Positions 1 through 12,121 are shown, counted from the first letter of the stretch. The stretch is 64,000 nucleotides of DNA from Siphonodentalium dalli (GCA_032622095.1 CP136062.1:228238578-228302577), one strand, 5' to 3'. The notes: generated by a model not told the origin, from the sequence alone. A program made the numbers and translations.

Positions 1-178
1 CGAACCAATCCAGATCCAGAAGAAGCCACGTTTCCGAGAATTAGAACAAAGAGAACTGAAACGGAAAAAAGGGATCAGAAAGTGAGAATTGGCAGACCCG
101 TATATATGATCGATTACACCGGTACGGGTTTCCCAGAAAGCCTCTAGTTTTCGAGATACCCTGCATGACCGAGCCATT
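1..178 (+). repeat. Partial macrosatellite unit at window edge
   Basis: The last 178 bases of a unit, equivalent to 2988-3165 of the next one. It holds the final codons of the 171-codon open frame, with its stop at 82-84, and the tail leading into the first G run. Confidence 0.95.
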
Positions 179-196
179 GGGGGGGGGGGGGGGGGG
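179..196 (+). repeat. Poly-G tract at unit junction
   Basis: A run of 18 G. The equivalent runs are 3166-3182 (17), 6152-6167 (16), 9137-9152 (16), 12122-12137 (16), 15107-15121 (15), 18091-18106 (16), 21076-21091 (16), 24061-24077 (17), 28199-28216 (18), 31186-31202 (17), 34172-34188 (17), 37158-37173 (16) and 40143-40159 (17). It is the only indel site among complete units and lies at the array's right boundary, so it probably marks the unit junction. A run of this length could form a G-quadruplex (inference). Exact counts may include sequencing error. Confidence 0.9.
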
Positions 197-263
197 TTAT
201 GGTAAAATATAGTGAAAATTCTAATATTAATATTCAAGCCTGCAAATAGTGTGTCTGTCATAT

Positions 264-358
264 GCAGAACGAGGTCCCCCCATAGAGTGAATTTAGTGAC
301 TTTATCTCGAACGGCGGGATATTGTCACCAAATTCAGCCTCTGTGGACCTCATTCTGT
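264..358. repeat. Hairpin A (imperfect inverted repeat)
   Basis: Left arm 264-300 (begins gcagaacgaggtcccc), right arm about 323-358 (ends gacctcattctg). The arms are complementary with a few mismatches and surround about 22 bases. It is one of three hairpins with the shared arm motif GCAGAATGAGGTCCCCAGAG. Confidence 0.8.
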
Positions 359-570
359 TTTGGTCCCAACTTCTGGGAAATTTCTTATAATAGTCTCAGA
401 TATTTTTTATCATCATTTTTAGTTACTTTTCCCCTTCTGGGAAGTTTCTCTATTTCCTAATTTGCAGAAGATAAAATGCACAATCGAGGTGATTAATTGG
501 TGAATTTTACCAACTTCAACTGGAGATTGAAGATCAATCTGATCCTAGGTCTCCCATAGCAGTTGAGGCC

Positions 571-713
571 CAAGCAGAATGTGGTTCCCAAAGGGTGAAT
601 TTTGTTATGCTAGCCCGCCATGCGGGAAATTGACAAACTAAATATAAAAGAAGGAATAGAAAAGCTGCTGAGAAAACTAAATTCACACTCTGGGGACCTC
701 ATTCTGCTTAGCT
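571..713. repeat. Hairpin B (imperfect inverted repeat)
   Basis: Left arm about 571-613, right arm about 671-713 (gacctcattctgcttagc). It has a longer, A-rich loop than hairpins A and C. The C/T diagnostic site at 623 (catgcggg or catgtggg) lies in its loop. Confidence 0.75.
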
Positions 714-915
714 AGCATCATCTTCTCTGGAGAGTGTATTATCAAATTTCTATAGAAACTTCTTCGTATGCAATGTAGATTATATTTCTTATTTAGTTTA
801 ATTTCTCTATATCCCCAAATTGGCAGACGACACATTGCATAATCGAGGTTCCCAATGGGTGTACATCACAATATTCACCATTTGGAAACTTCAATCTGAG
901 TCTATGTCTCCCATA

Positions 916-1009
916 GCAGAATGAGGTCCCCAGAGGGTGAATTTAGTTATGCTAGTCCGATATCCGGGATAACGCCACTATATTCACCCTCCGGGGGACC
1001 CAATTCTGC
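916..1009. repeat. Hairpin C (imperfect inverted repeat)
   Basis: Left arm 916-948 (gcagaatgaggtcccc and on), right arm 977-1009 (ends acccaattctgc). It sits just upstream of the RT relic. Confidence 0.8.
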
Positions 1010-1332
1010 AAATGACAGGTACACTAAACTCACGCTTGCTATCATCACCGTTGACGTCATGAAGTCATTCGGCAACAACACCATAGACTAAAAATCCTTC
1101 CTTCATCTATGACAACACCCAGGTCGACGTAGCAATACTTGACTTCTCAAAAGCTTTTTATATAGTGCCCCATCGTAAACTGCTCCACAAATTAGAACAC
1201 TACGGTATCCATGGGAACCTGCTGGCTTAGCTGAGATCTTTCCTGATGGACCGGAAGATGAGAGTGGTTGTAGATGGTAATTAAATCATCATAACGAGTA
1301 CACGTCACGTTGGAATCTGGAGTACGACGTAG

Positions 1333-1378
1333 GGGGCCCCGAAACTGATCATTGTACAAGGATCAGTTTTAGGACCCC
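1333..1378. repeat. Short hairpin in the RT relic
   Basis: A stem of about 18 positions with four mismatches: ggggccccgaaactgatc pairs with gatcagttttaggacccc around a 10-base loop. It overlaps the motif-B remnant, so it may be a small local inverted duplication of RT sequence. Confidence 0.5.
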
Positions 1379-1437
1379 TATACTTTTCCTTTGCCACATC
1401 AATAATCTACCAGACAACATCCGCTCAAACGGAAGAC

Positions 1438-1653
1438 TACAGTAATGCTCTAAATAATCGACTCCTTAATCACAGCAGAATTATGGGTAACTTTTCAGGA
1501 TTTAGTCGGAAATATGGCTTGTTGCCATTCATAGGAAAGCTCTCGGGGGAGCTTTCCGATGAATGGCAACAATCCATATTTCCGACTAAATCCTGAAAAG
1601 TTACCCATAATTCTGCTGTGGTTAAGGAGTCGATTATTTAGAGCATTGCTGTA
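1438..1653. repeat. Foldback: 105-base inverted repeat, 6-base loop
   Basis: Left arm 1438-1542 and right arm 1549-1653 are reverse complements with 4 mismatches in 105 positions. It interrupts the RT relic between the GRL that normally precedes the YXDD box and the surviving SDD. Copies: 4424-4639, 7409-7624, 10394-10609, 13379-13594, 16363-16578, 19348-19563, 22333-22548, 25319-25534, 29458-29673, 32444-32659, 35430-35645, 38415-38630 and 41401-41616. A transcript would fold into a long near-perfect double strand. The 68-codon minus-strand open frame over it is a by-product. Confidence 0.93.
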
Positions 1654-2445
1654 CATGTATTCCGACGACTGACCTCTGTACAGGGAAATTCGATCTTTCA
1701 ACGACCACCCGAAACTCCAAGAAGACCTTCAATCACTCGGTAAATGGACAAACACACGCGGAATGTCATTCAACACCATCACCATGACAACCAATAAATC
1801 GACAACCTTCTGCTATTCGCTAAATAATGACTTATTCATGATTAAAGGACGTAGCTGAACACCCGTACATTGGAGTCATGATGTCCAATGATCTCCAATA
1901 ACATGTAATGGAGCAAACACATCGGGAACATCACAAACAAGCACCCTAAACTTCCTACAAGGAAACCTCAAACGCTGTTCACGAGAACTTAGGAAAACCA
2001 ATTACATGTTCATCACACAAGTCAGATCCAACGTAGACCATCTGGGACCCGTTCCACCAAAGCGACATCGACAAAGTAGAGCAGCAAGATTTATAAAACA
2101 GGACTGCAGAAGCACACAGGAGCGGTTACCGACTTTCTAGCAGATCACAAACAACCATCACTGGCAAAACGGAGAAACAACAAACATATTTCTGTACAAG
2201 GTGGCCCAGCAATCCCCGATCAAGTCTATACGAAACCCTGCATGAAGGGAACGCGCAACAACAACAAAATCCAACCGGTTACTAACTAAGTCAGATCCCG
2301 TCACACCTAATAAGGAACAATAGAAGGCGCTACATACTATCACCGAACATCGACACCAAGGAGTACCAGAACGCGGATATGTATAGGAATCAGGGAGCTA
2401 AATGTGTTCTAGAGTTGGGGAGCGAGTACACCGTGGAACCCTAAA

Positions 2446-2475
2446 GGTGAAGGTAACTGAAGAATGACCTTCACC
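2446..2475. repeat. Short hairpin after the RT relic
   Basis: Stem ggtgaaggt with accttcacc around a 12-base loop, just past the last readable RT codons. A 3' structure of the former retroelement is possible; nothing else supports a function. Confidence 0.4.
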
Positions 2476-2556
2476 TGATACATGCGACACGTTATTAAAG
2501 GATGACATCGCGTTTATTTGATTTGTACATAATATCTAAATAATTTAAACTGGTGA

Positions 2557-3072
2557 ATGAATGGGGGAACGGATTTTTGTGAGCGGGAAATGTATTTAAC
2601 TAGCTGTTGTAGATCTGAGTTTTTCCAGATCAAATTTGGCTGTGAGATAGCCCTGTCGTACACTTGGGGATTTATTTTAAAAAGTAAACACATGACCTAT
2701 GATTTTTCTTGCATTTTCGTGATCGACTGGTGTCAATCTAGCTGGGTAAACATCACTGGTATGGCCTGCAGGCTTCAATTCGGCGAATTTGGCCGAAACG
2801 TTAACACTGTCGCCTATGGGAAACCATTTAGTTCCGTGATTCCTATAAGAACAATCAGTGACGTGAACAAAATGGAAGAGGAGTTTTGGATTACTGCGGT
2901 TGGGTGGAGGAACTGCGGAACGATTTGGACGCTAACATCTAGCGCACTCCTTCTCGTCGTGATAAACGCCTGTATTGGTTTATACGACGAACCAATCCAG
3001 ATCCAGAAGAAGCCACGTTTCCGAGAATTAGAACAAAGAGAACTGAAACGGAAAAAAGGGATCAGAAAGTGA
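2557..3072 (+). CDS. Uncharacterised 171-codon open frame in the macrosatellite unit
   Basis: I do not recognise this protein. The frame begins at an ATG and stays open for 171 codons. Residues 122-143 form one clear hydrophobic segment (LLLVVINACIGL core) that could span a membrane. Residues 151-171 form a very basic tail. Residues 1-105 are cysteine-rich and unlike any family I know; an internal Met106 starts the MEEEFW segment. It is intact in every complete unit: 5543-6058, 8528-9043, 11513-12028, 14498-15013, 17482-17997, 20467-20982, 23452-23967, 27590-28105, 30577-31092, 33563-34078, 36549-37064 and 39534-40049. Units right of the gap carry E21G. Intactness is weak evidence because all units are nearly identical. 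It may be a chance frame or a captured exon. No promoter or splice signal was established. Confidence 0.22.
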   Translation: MNGGTDFCEREMYLTSCCRSEFFQIKFGCEIALSYTWGFILKSKHMTYDFSCIFVIDWCQSSWVNITGMACRLQFGEFGRNVNTVAYGKPFSSVIPIRTISDVNKMEEEFWITAVGWRNCGTIWTLTSSALLLVVINACIGLYDEPIQIQKKPRFRELEQRELKRKKGIRK

Positions 3073-3165
3073 GAATTGGCAGACCCGTATATATGATCGA
3101 TTACACCGGTACGGGTTTCCCAGAAAGCCTCTAGTTTTCGAGATACCCTGCATGACCGAGCCATT

Positions 3166-6151
3166 GGGGGGGGGGGGGGGGGTTATGGTAAAATATAGTG
3201 AAAATTCTAATATTAATATTCAAGCCTGCAAATAGTGTGTCTGTCATATGCAGAACGAGGTCCCCCCATAGAGTGAATTTAGTGACTTTATCTCGAACGG
3301 CGGGATATTGTCACCAAATTCAGCCTCTGTGGACCTCATTCTGTTTTGGTCCCAACTTCTGGGAAATTTCTTATAATAGTCTCAGATATTTTTTATCATC
3401 ATTTTTAGTTACTTTTCCCCTTCTGGGAAGTTTCTCTATTTCCTAATTTGCAGAAGATAAAATGCACAATCGAGGTGATTAATTGGTGAATTTTACCAAC
3501 TTCAACTGGAGATTGAAGATCAATCTGATCCTAGGTCTCCCATAGCAGTTGAGGCCCAAGCAGAATGTGGTTCCCAAAGGGTGAATTTTGTTATGCTAGC
3601 CCGCCATGTGGGAAATTGACAAACTAAATATAAAAGAAGGAATAGAAAAGCTGCTGAGAAAACTAAATTCACACTCTGGGGACCTCATTCTGCTTAGCTA
3701 GCATCATCTTCTCTGGAGAGTGTATTATCAAATTTCTATAGAAACTTCTTCGTATGCAATGTAGATTATATTTCTTATTTAGTTTAATTTCTCTATATCC
3801 CCAAATTGGCAGACGACACATTGCATAATCGAGGTTCCCAATGGGTGTACATCACAATATTCACCATTTGGAAACTTCAATCTGAGTCTATGTCTCCCAT
3901 AGCAGAATGAGGTCCCCAGAGGGTGAATTTAGTTATGCTAGTCCGATATCCGGGATAACGCCACTATATTCACCCTCCGGGGGACCCAATTCTGCAAATG
4001 ACAGGTACACTAAACTCACGCTTGCTATCATCACCGTTGACGTCATGAAGTCATTCGGCAACAACACCATAGACTAAAAATCCTTCCTTCATCTATGACA
4101 ACACCCAGGTCGACGTAGCAATACTTGACTTCTCAAAAGCTTTTTATATAGTGCCCCATCGTAAACTGCTCCACAAATTAGAACACTACGGTATCCATGG
4201 GAACCTGCTGGCTTAGCTGAGATCTTTCCTGATGGACCGGAAGATGAGAGTGGTTGTAGATGGTAATTAAATCATCATAACGAGTACACGTCACGTTGGA
4301 ATCTGGAGTACGACGTAGGGGGCCCCGAAACTGATCATTGTACAAGGATCAGTTTTAGGACCCCTATACTTTTCCTTTGCCACATCAATAATCTACCAGA
4401 CAACATCCGCTCAAACGGAAGACTACAGTAATGCTCTAAATAATCGACTCCTTAATCACAGCAGAATTATGGGTAACTTTTCAGGATTTAGTCGGAAATA
4501 TGGCTTGTTGCCATTCATAGGAAAGCTCTCGGGGGAGCTTTCCGATGAATGGCAACAATCCATATTTCCGACTAAATCCTGAAAAGTTACCCATAATTCT
4601 GCTGTGGTTAAGGAGTCGATTATTTAGAGCATTGCTGTACATGTATTCCGACGACTGACCTCTGTACAGGGAAATTCGATCTTTCAACGACCACCCGAAA
4701 CTCCAAGAAGACCTTCAATCACTCGGTAAATGGACAAACACACGCGGAATGTCATTCAACACCATCACCATGACAACCAATAAATCGACAACCTTCTGCT
4801 ATTCGCTAAATAATGACTTATTCATGATTAAAGGACGTAGCTGAACACCCGTACATTGGAGTCATGATGTCCAATGATCTCCAATAACATGTAATGGAGC
4901 AAACACATCGGGAACATCACAAACAAGCACCCTAAACTTCCTACAAGGAAACCTCAAACGCTGTTCACGAGAACTTAGGAAAACCAATTACATGTTCATC
5001 ACACAAGTCAGATCCAACGTAGACCATCTGGGACCCGTTCCACCAAAGCGACATCGACAAAGTAGAGCAGCAAGATTTATAAAACAGGACTGCAGAAGCA
5101 CACAGGAGCGGTTACCGACTTTCTAGCAGATCACAAACAACCATCACTGGCAAAACGGAGAAACAACAAACATATTTCTGTACAAGGTGGCCCAGCAATC
5201 CCCGATCAAGTCTATACGAAACCCTGCATGAAGGGAACGCGCAACAACAACAAAATCCAACCGGTTACTAACTAAGTCAGATCCCGTCACACCTAATAAG
5301 GAACAATAGAAGGCGCTACATACTATCACCGAACATCGACACCAAGGAGTACCAGAACGCGGATATGTATAGGAATCAGGGAGCTAAATGTGTTCTAGAG
5401 TTGGGGAGCGAGTACACCGTGGAACCCTAAAGGTGAAGGTAACTGAAGAATGACCTTCACCTGATACATGCGACACGTTATTAAAGGATGACATCGCGTT
5501 TATTTGATTTGTACATAATATCTAAATAATTTAAACTGGTGAATGAATGGGGGAACGGATTTTTGTGAGCGGGAAATGTATTTAACTAGCTGTTGTAGAT
5601 CTGAGTTTTTCCAGATCAAATTTGGCTGTGAGATAGCCCTGTCGTACACTTGGGGATTTATTTTAAAAAGTAAACACATGACCTATGATTTTTCTTGCAT
5701 TTTCGTGATCGACTGGTGTCAATCTAGCTGGGTAAACATCACTGGTATGGCCTGCAGGCTTCAATTCGGCGAATTTGGCCGAAACGTTAACACTGTCGCC
5801 TATGGGAAACCATTTAGTTCCGTGATTCCTATAAGAACAATCAGTGACGTGAACAAAATGGAAGAGGAGTTTTGGATTACTGCGGTTGGGTGGAGGAACT
5901 GCGGAACGATTTGGACGCTAACATCTAGCGCACTCCTTCTCGTCGTGATAAACGCCTGTATTGGTTTATACGACGAACCAATCCAGATCCAGAAGAAGCC
6001 ACGTTTCCGAGAATTAGAACAAAGAGAACTGAAACGGAAAAAAGGGATCAGAAAGTGAGAATTGGCAGACCCGTATATATGATCGATTACACCGGTACGG
6101 GTTTCCCAGAAAGCCTCTAGTTTTCGAGATACCCTGCATGACCGAGCCATT
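3166..6151 (+). repeat. Macrosatellite unit 2
   Basis: 17 G. RT relic 4008-5426, open frame 5543-6058. Diagnostic bases T at 3609, G at 4994, A at 5604. Confidence 0.95.
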
Positions 6152-9136
6152 GGGGGGGGGGGGGGGGTTATGGTAAAATATAGTGAAAATTCTAATATTA
6201 ATATTCAAGCCTGCAAATAGTGTGTCTGTCATATGCAGAACGAGGTCCCCCCATAGAGTGAATTTAGTGACTTTATCTCGAACGGCGGGATATTGTCACC
6301 AAATTCAGCCTCTGTGGACCTCATTCTGTTTTGGTCCCAACTTCTGGGAAATTTCTTATAATAGTCTCAGATATTTTTTATCATCATTTTTAGTTACTTT
6401 TCCCCTTCTGGGAAGTTTCTCTATTTCCTAATTTGCAGAAGATAAAATGCACAATCGAGGTGATTAATTGGTGAATTTTACCAACTTCAACTGGAGATTG
6501 AAGATCAATCTGATCCTAGGTCTCCCATAGCAGTTGAGGCCCAAGCAGAATGTGGTTCCCAAAGGGTGAATTTTGTTATGCTAGCCCGCCATGTGGGAAA
6601 TTGACAAACTAAATATAAAAGAAGGAATAGAAAAGCTGCTGAGAAAACTAAATTCACACTCTGGGGACCTCATTCTGCTTAGCTAGCATCATCTTCTCTG
6701 GAGAGTGTATTATCAAATTTCTATAGAAACTTCTTCGTATGCAATGTAGATTATATTTCTTATTTAGTTTAATTTCTCTATATCCCCAAATTGGCAGACG
6801 ACACATTGCATAATCGAGGTTCCCAATGGGTGTACATCACAATATTCACCATTTGGAAACTTCAATCTGAGTCTATGTCTCCCATAGCAGAATGAGGTCC
6901 CCAGAGGGTGAATTTAGTTATGCTAGTCCGATATCCGGGATAACGCCACTATATTCACCCTCCGGGGGACCCAATTCTGCAAATGACAGGTACACTAAAC
7001 TCACGCTTGCTATCATCACCGTTGACGTCATGAAGTCATTCGGCAACAACACCATAGACTAAAAATCCTTCCTTCATCTATGACAACACCCAGGTCGACG
7101 TAGCAATACTTGACTTCTCAAAAGCTTTTTATATAGTGCCCCATCGTAAACTGCTCCACAAATTAGAACACTACGGTATCCATGGGAACCTGCTGGCTTA
7201 GCTGAGATCTTTCCTGATGGACCGGAAGATGAGAGTGGTTGTAGATGGTAATTAAATCATCATAACGAGTACACGTCACGTTGGAATCTGGAGTACGACG
7301 TAGGGGGCCCCGAAACTGATCATTGTACAAGGATCAGTTTTAGGACCCCTATACTTTTCCTTTGCCACATCAATAATCTACCAGACAACATCCGCTCAAA
7401 CGGAAGACTACAGTAATGCTCTAAATAATCGACTCCTTAATCACAGCAGAATTATGGGTAACTTTTCAGGATTTAGTCGGAAATATGGCTTGTTGCCATT
7501 CATAGGAAAGCTCTCGGGGGAGCTTTCCGATGAATGGCAACAATCCATATTTCCGACTAAATCCTGAAAAGTTACCCATAATTCTGCTGTGGTTAAGGAG
7601 TCGATTATTTAGAGCATTGCTGTACATGTATTCCGACGACTGACCTCTGTACAGGGAAATTCGATCTTTCAACGACCACCCGAAACTCCAAGAAGACCTT
7701 CAATCACTCGGTAAATGGACAAACACACGCGGAATGTCATTCAACACCATCACCATGACAACCAATAAATCGACAACCTTCTGCTATTCGCTAAATAATG
7801 ACTTATTCATGATTAAAGGACGTAGCTGAACACCCGTACATTGGAGTCATGATGTCCAATGATCTCCAATAACATGTAATGGAGCAAACACATCGGGAAC
7901 ATCACAAACAAGCACCCTAAACTTCCTACAAGGAAACCTCAAACGCTGTTCACGAGAACTTAGGAAAACCAATTACATGTTCATCACACAAGTCAGATCC
8001 AACGTAGACCATCTGGGACCCGTTCCACCAAAGCGACATCGACAAAGTAGAGCAGCAAGATTTATAAAACAGGACTGCAGAAGCACACAGGAGCGGTTAC
8101 CGACTTTCTAGCAGATCACAAACAACCATCACTGGCAAAACGGAGAAACAACAAACATATTTCTGTACAAGGTGGCCCAGCAATCCCCGATCAAGTCTAT
8201 ACGAAACCCTGCATGAAGGGAACGCGCAACAACAACAAAATCCAACCGGTTACTAACTAAGTCAGATCCCGTCACACCTAATAAGGAACAATAGAAGGCG
8301 CTACATACTATCACCGAACATCGACACCAAGGAGTACCAGAACGCGGATATGTATAGGAATCAGGGAGCTAAATGTGTTCTAGAGTTGGGGAGCGAGTAC
8401 ACCGTGGAACCCTAAAGGTGAAGGTAACTGAAGAATGACCTTCACCTGATACATGCGACACGTTATTAAAGGATGACATCGCGTTTATTTGATTTGTACA
8501 TAATATCTAAATAATTTAAACTGGTGAATGAATGGGGGAACGGATTTTTGTGAGCGGGAAATGTATTTAACTAGCTGTTGTAGATCTGAGTTTTTCCAGA
8601 TCAAATTTGGCTGTGAGATAGCCCTGTCGTACACTTGGGGATTTATTTTAAAAAGTAAACACATGACCTATGATTTTTCTTGCATTTTCGTGATCGACTG
8701 GTGTCAATCTAGCTGGGTAAACATCACTGGTATGGCCTGCAGGCTTCAATTCGGCGAATTTGGCCGAAACGTTAACACTGTCGCCTATGGGAAACCATTT
8801 AGTTCCGTGATTCCTATAAGAACAATCAGTGACGTGAACAAAATGGAAGAGGAGTTTTGGATTACTGCGGTTGGGTGGAGGAACTGCGGAACGATTTGGA
8901 CGCTAACATCTAGCGCACTCCTTCTCGTCGTGATAAACGCCTGTATTGGTTTATACGACGAACCAATCCAGATCCAGAAGAAGCCACGTTTCCGAGAATT
9001 AGAACAAAGAGAACTGAAACGGAAAAAAGGGATCAGAAAGTGAGAATTGGCAGACCCGTATATATGATCGATTACACCGGTACGGGTTTCCCAGAAAGCC
9101 TCTAGTTTTCGAGATACCCTGCATGACCGAGCCATT
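6152..9136 (+). repeat. Macrosatellite unit 3
   Basis: 16 G. RT relic 6993-8411, open frame 8528-9043. Diagnostic bases T at 6594, G at 7979, A at 8589. Confidence 0.95.
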
Positions 9137-12121
9137 GGGGGGGGGGGGGGGGTTATGGTAAAATATAGTGAAAATTCTAATATTAATATTCAAGCCTGCA
9201 AATAGTGTGTCTGTCATATGCAGAACGAGGTCCCCCCATAGAGTGAATTTAGTGACTTTATCTCGAACGGCGGGATATTGTCACCAAATTCAGCCTCTGT
9301 GGACCTCATTCTGTTTTGGTCCCAACTTCTGGGAAATTTCTTATAATAGTCTCAGATATTTTTTATCATCATTTTTAGTTACTTTTCCCCTTCTGGGAAG
9401 TTTCTCTATTTCCTAATTTGCAGAAGATAAAATGCACAATCGAGGTGATTAATTGGTGAATTTTACCAACTTCAACTGGAGATTGAAGATCAATCTGATC
9501 CTAGGTCTCCCATAGCAGTTGAGGCCCAAGCAGAATGTGGTTCCCAAAGGGTGAATTTTGTTATGCTAGCCCGCCATGTGGGAAATTGACAAACTAAATA
9601 TAAAAGAAGGAATAGAAAAGCTGCTGAGAAAACTAAATTCACACTCTGGGGACCTCATTCTGCTTAGCTAGCATCATCTTCTCTGGAGAGTGTATTATCA
9701 AATTTCTATAGAAACTTCTTCGTATGCAATGTAGATTATATTTCTTATTTAGTTTAATTTCTCTATATCCCCAAATTGGCAGACGACACATTGCATAATC
9801 GAGGTTCCCAATGGGTGTACATCACAATATTCACCATTTGGAAACTTCAATCTGAGTCTATGTCTCCCATAGCAGAATGAGGTCCCCAGAGGGTGAATTT
9901 AGTTATGCTAGTCCGATATCCGGGATAACGCCACTATATTCACCCTCCGGGGGACCCAATTCTGCAAATGACAGGTACACTAAACTCACGCTTGCTATCA
10001 TCACCGTTGACGTCATGAAGTCATTCGGCAACAACACCATAGACTAAAAATCCTTCCTTCATCTATGACAACACCCAGGTCGACGTAGCAATACTTGACT
10101 TCTCAAAAGCTTTTTATATAGTGCCCCATCGTAAACTGCTCCACAAATTAGAACACTACGGTATCCATGGGAACCTGCTGGCTTAGCTGAGATCTTTCCT
10201 GATGGACCGGAAGATGAGAGTGGTTGTAGATGGTAATTAAATCATCATAACGAGTACACGTCACGTTGGAATCTGGAGTACGACGTAGGGGGCCCCGAAA
10301 CTGATCATTGTACAAGGATCAGTTTTAGGACCCCTATACTTTTCCTTTGCCACATCAATAATCTACCAGACAACATCCGCTCAAACGGAAGACTACAGTA
10401 ATGCTCTAAATAATCGACTCCTTAATCACAGCAGAATTATGGGTAACTTTTCAGGATTTAGTCGGAAATATGGCTTGTTGCCATTCATAGGAAAGCTCTC
10501 GGGGGAGCTTTCCGATGAATGGCAACAATCCATATTTCCGACTAAATCCTGAAAAGTTACCCATAATTCTGCTGTGGTTAAGGAGTCGATTATTTAGAGC
10601 ATTGCTGTACATGTATTCCGACGACTGACCTCTGTACAGGGAAATTCGATCTTTCAACGACCACCCGAAACTCCAAGAAGACCTTCAATCACTCGGTAAA
10701 TGGACAAACACACGCGGAATGTCATTCAACACCATCACCATGACAACCAATAAATCGACAACCTTCTGCTATTCGCTAAATAATGACTTATTCATGATTA
10801 AAGGACGTAGCTGAACACCCGTACATTGGAGTCATGATGTCCAATGATCTCCAATAACATGTAATGGAGCAAACACATCGGGAACATCACAAACAAGCAC
10901 CCTAAACTTCCTACAAGGAAACCTCAAACGCTGTTCACGAGAACTTAGGAAAACCAATTACATGTTCATCACACAAGTCAGATCCAACGTAGACCATCTG
11001 GGACCCGTTCCACCAAAGCGACATCGACAAAGTAGAGCAGCAAGATTTATAAAACAGGACTGCAGAAGCACACAGGAGCGGTTACCGACTTTCTAGCAGA
11101 TCACAAACAACCATCACTGGCAAAACGGAGAAACAACAAACATATTTCTGTACAAGGTGGCCCAGCAATCCCCGATCAAGTCTATACGAAACCCTGCATG
11201 AAGGGAACGCGCAACAACAACAAAATCCAACCGGTTACTAACTAAGTCAGATCCCGTCACACCTAATAAGGAACAATAGAAGGCGCTACATACTATCACC
11301 GAACATCGACACCAAGGAGTACCAGAACGCGGATATGTATAGGAATCAGGGAGCTAAATGTGTTCTAGAGTTGGGGAGCGAGTACACCGTGGAACCCTAA
11401 AGGTGAAGGTAACTGAAGAATGACCTTCACCTGATACATGCGACACGTTATTAAAGGATGACATCGCGTTTATTTGATTTGTACATAATATCTAAATAAT
11501 TTAAACTGGTGAATGAATGGGGGAACGGATTTTTGTGAGCGGGAAATGTATTTAACTAGCTGTTGTAGATCTGAGTTTTTCCAGATCAAATTTGGCTGTG
11601 AGATAGCCCTGTCGTACACTTGGGGATTTATTTTAAAAAGTAAACACATGACCTATGATTTTTCTTGCATTTTCGTGATCGACTGGTGTCAATCTAGCTG
11701 GGTAAACATCACTGGTATGGCCTGCAGGCTTCAATTCGGCGAATTTGGCCGAAACGTTAACACTGTCGCCTATGGGAAACCATTTAGTTCCGTGATTCCT
11801 ATAAGAACAATCAGTGACGTGAACAAAATGGAAGAGGAGTTTTGGATTACTGCGGTTGGGTGGAGGAACTGCGGAACGATTTGGACGCTAACATCTAGCG
11901 CACTCCTTCTCGTCGTGATAAACGCCTGTATTGGTTTATACGACGAACCAATCCAGATCCAGAAGAAGCCACGTTTCCGAGAATTAGAACAAAGAGAACT
12001 GAAACGGAAAAAAGGGATCAGAAAGTGAGAATTGGCAGACCCGTATATATGATCGATTACACCGGTACGGGTTTCCCAGAAAGCCTCTAGTTTTCGAGAT
12101 ACCCTGCATGACCGAGCCATT
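9137..12121 (+). repeat. Macrosatellite unit 4
   Basis: 16 G. RT relic 9978-11396, open frame 11513-12028. Diagnostic bases T at 9579, G at 10964, A at 11574. Confidence 0.95.

Larger units (their letters stand above)
240..1012 (+). repeat. Diverged internal ~345-base tandem repeats of the unit
   Basis: This part of the unit is built from about two and a third diverged copies of a ~345-base module. The phrase tctcccatagcag recurs at about 550 and 907. A stretch around aatcgaggt recurs at about 482 and 841, and tttctctat precedes both. Each module carries an inverted-repeat hairpin (separate entries). The region lies upstream of the RT relic in its reading direction, so it could be the remnant of a repeated 5' region of the retroelement, or an unrelated repeat joined to it. 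I cannot tell which. Confidence 0.7.
1022..2440 (+). pseudogene. Reverse-transcriptase relic, CR1/Jockey-type LINE
   Basis: The region decays from a non-LTR retrotransposon polymerase, which in a live element copies its RNA at a nicked chromosomal site. Readable pieces, in order: VDVAILDFSKAF (motif A, about 1118-1153) followed by IVPHRKLLHKLEHYGIHG; GSVLGPL (motif B, about 1360-1380); INNLPDN; then, after the foldback, SDD (last residues of the YXDD box, about 1662-1670), LYREIRSFNDHPKLQEDLQS and GKWTNTRGMSFN. NFLQGNLKRCSREL, the RAARFI motif and a degenerate C-terminal tail follow. Several stops and frame changes break it, for example TAG after HGNLLA, TGA right after SDD and TAG near 2138. 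No endonuclease domain is visible. Family assignment to the CR1/Jockey group is by remembered motif pattern. Confidence 0.88.
179..3165 (+). repeat. Macrosatellite unit 1 (reference unit)
   Basis: G run 179-196 (18 G). RT relic 1022-2440, foldback 1438-1653, open frame 2557-3072. Diagnostic bases: C at 623, G at 2008, A at 2618. The component entries that follow use this unit's coordinates. To place them in another unit, add the difference between the ends of the G runs. Confidence 0.95.

Noticed and set aside
2814-3164. 116-144-codon minus-strand frames at unit ends
   Set aside because: They overlap the plus-strand 171-codon frame and the G run, and their length changes with the G count. 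No recognisable motif.
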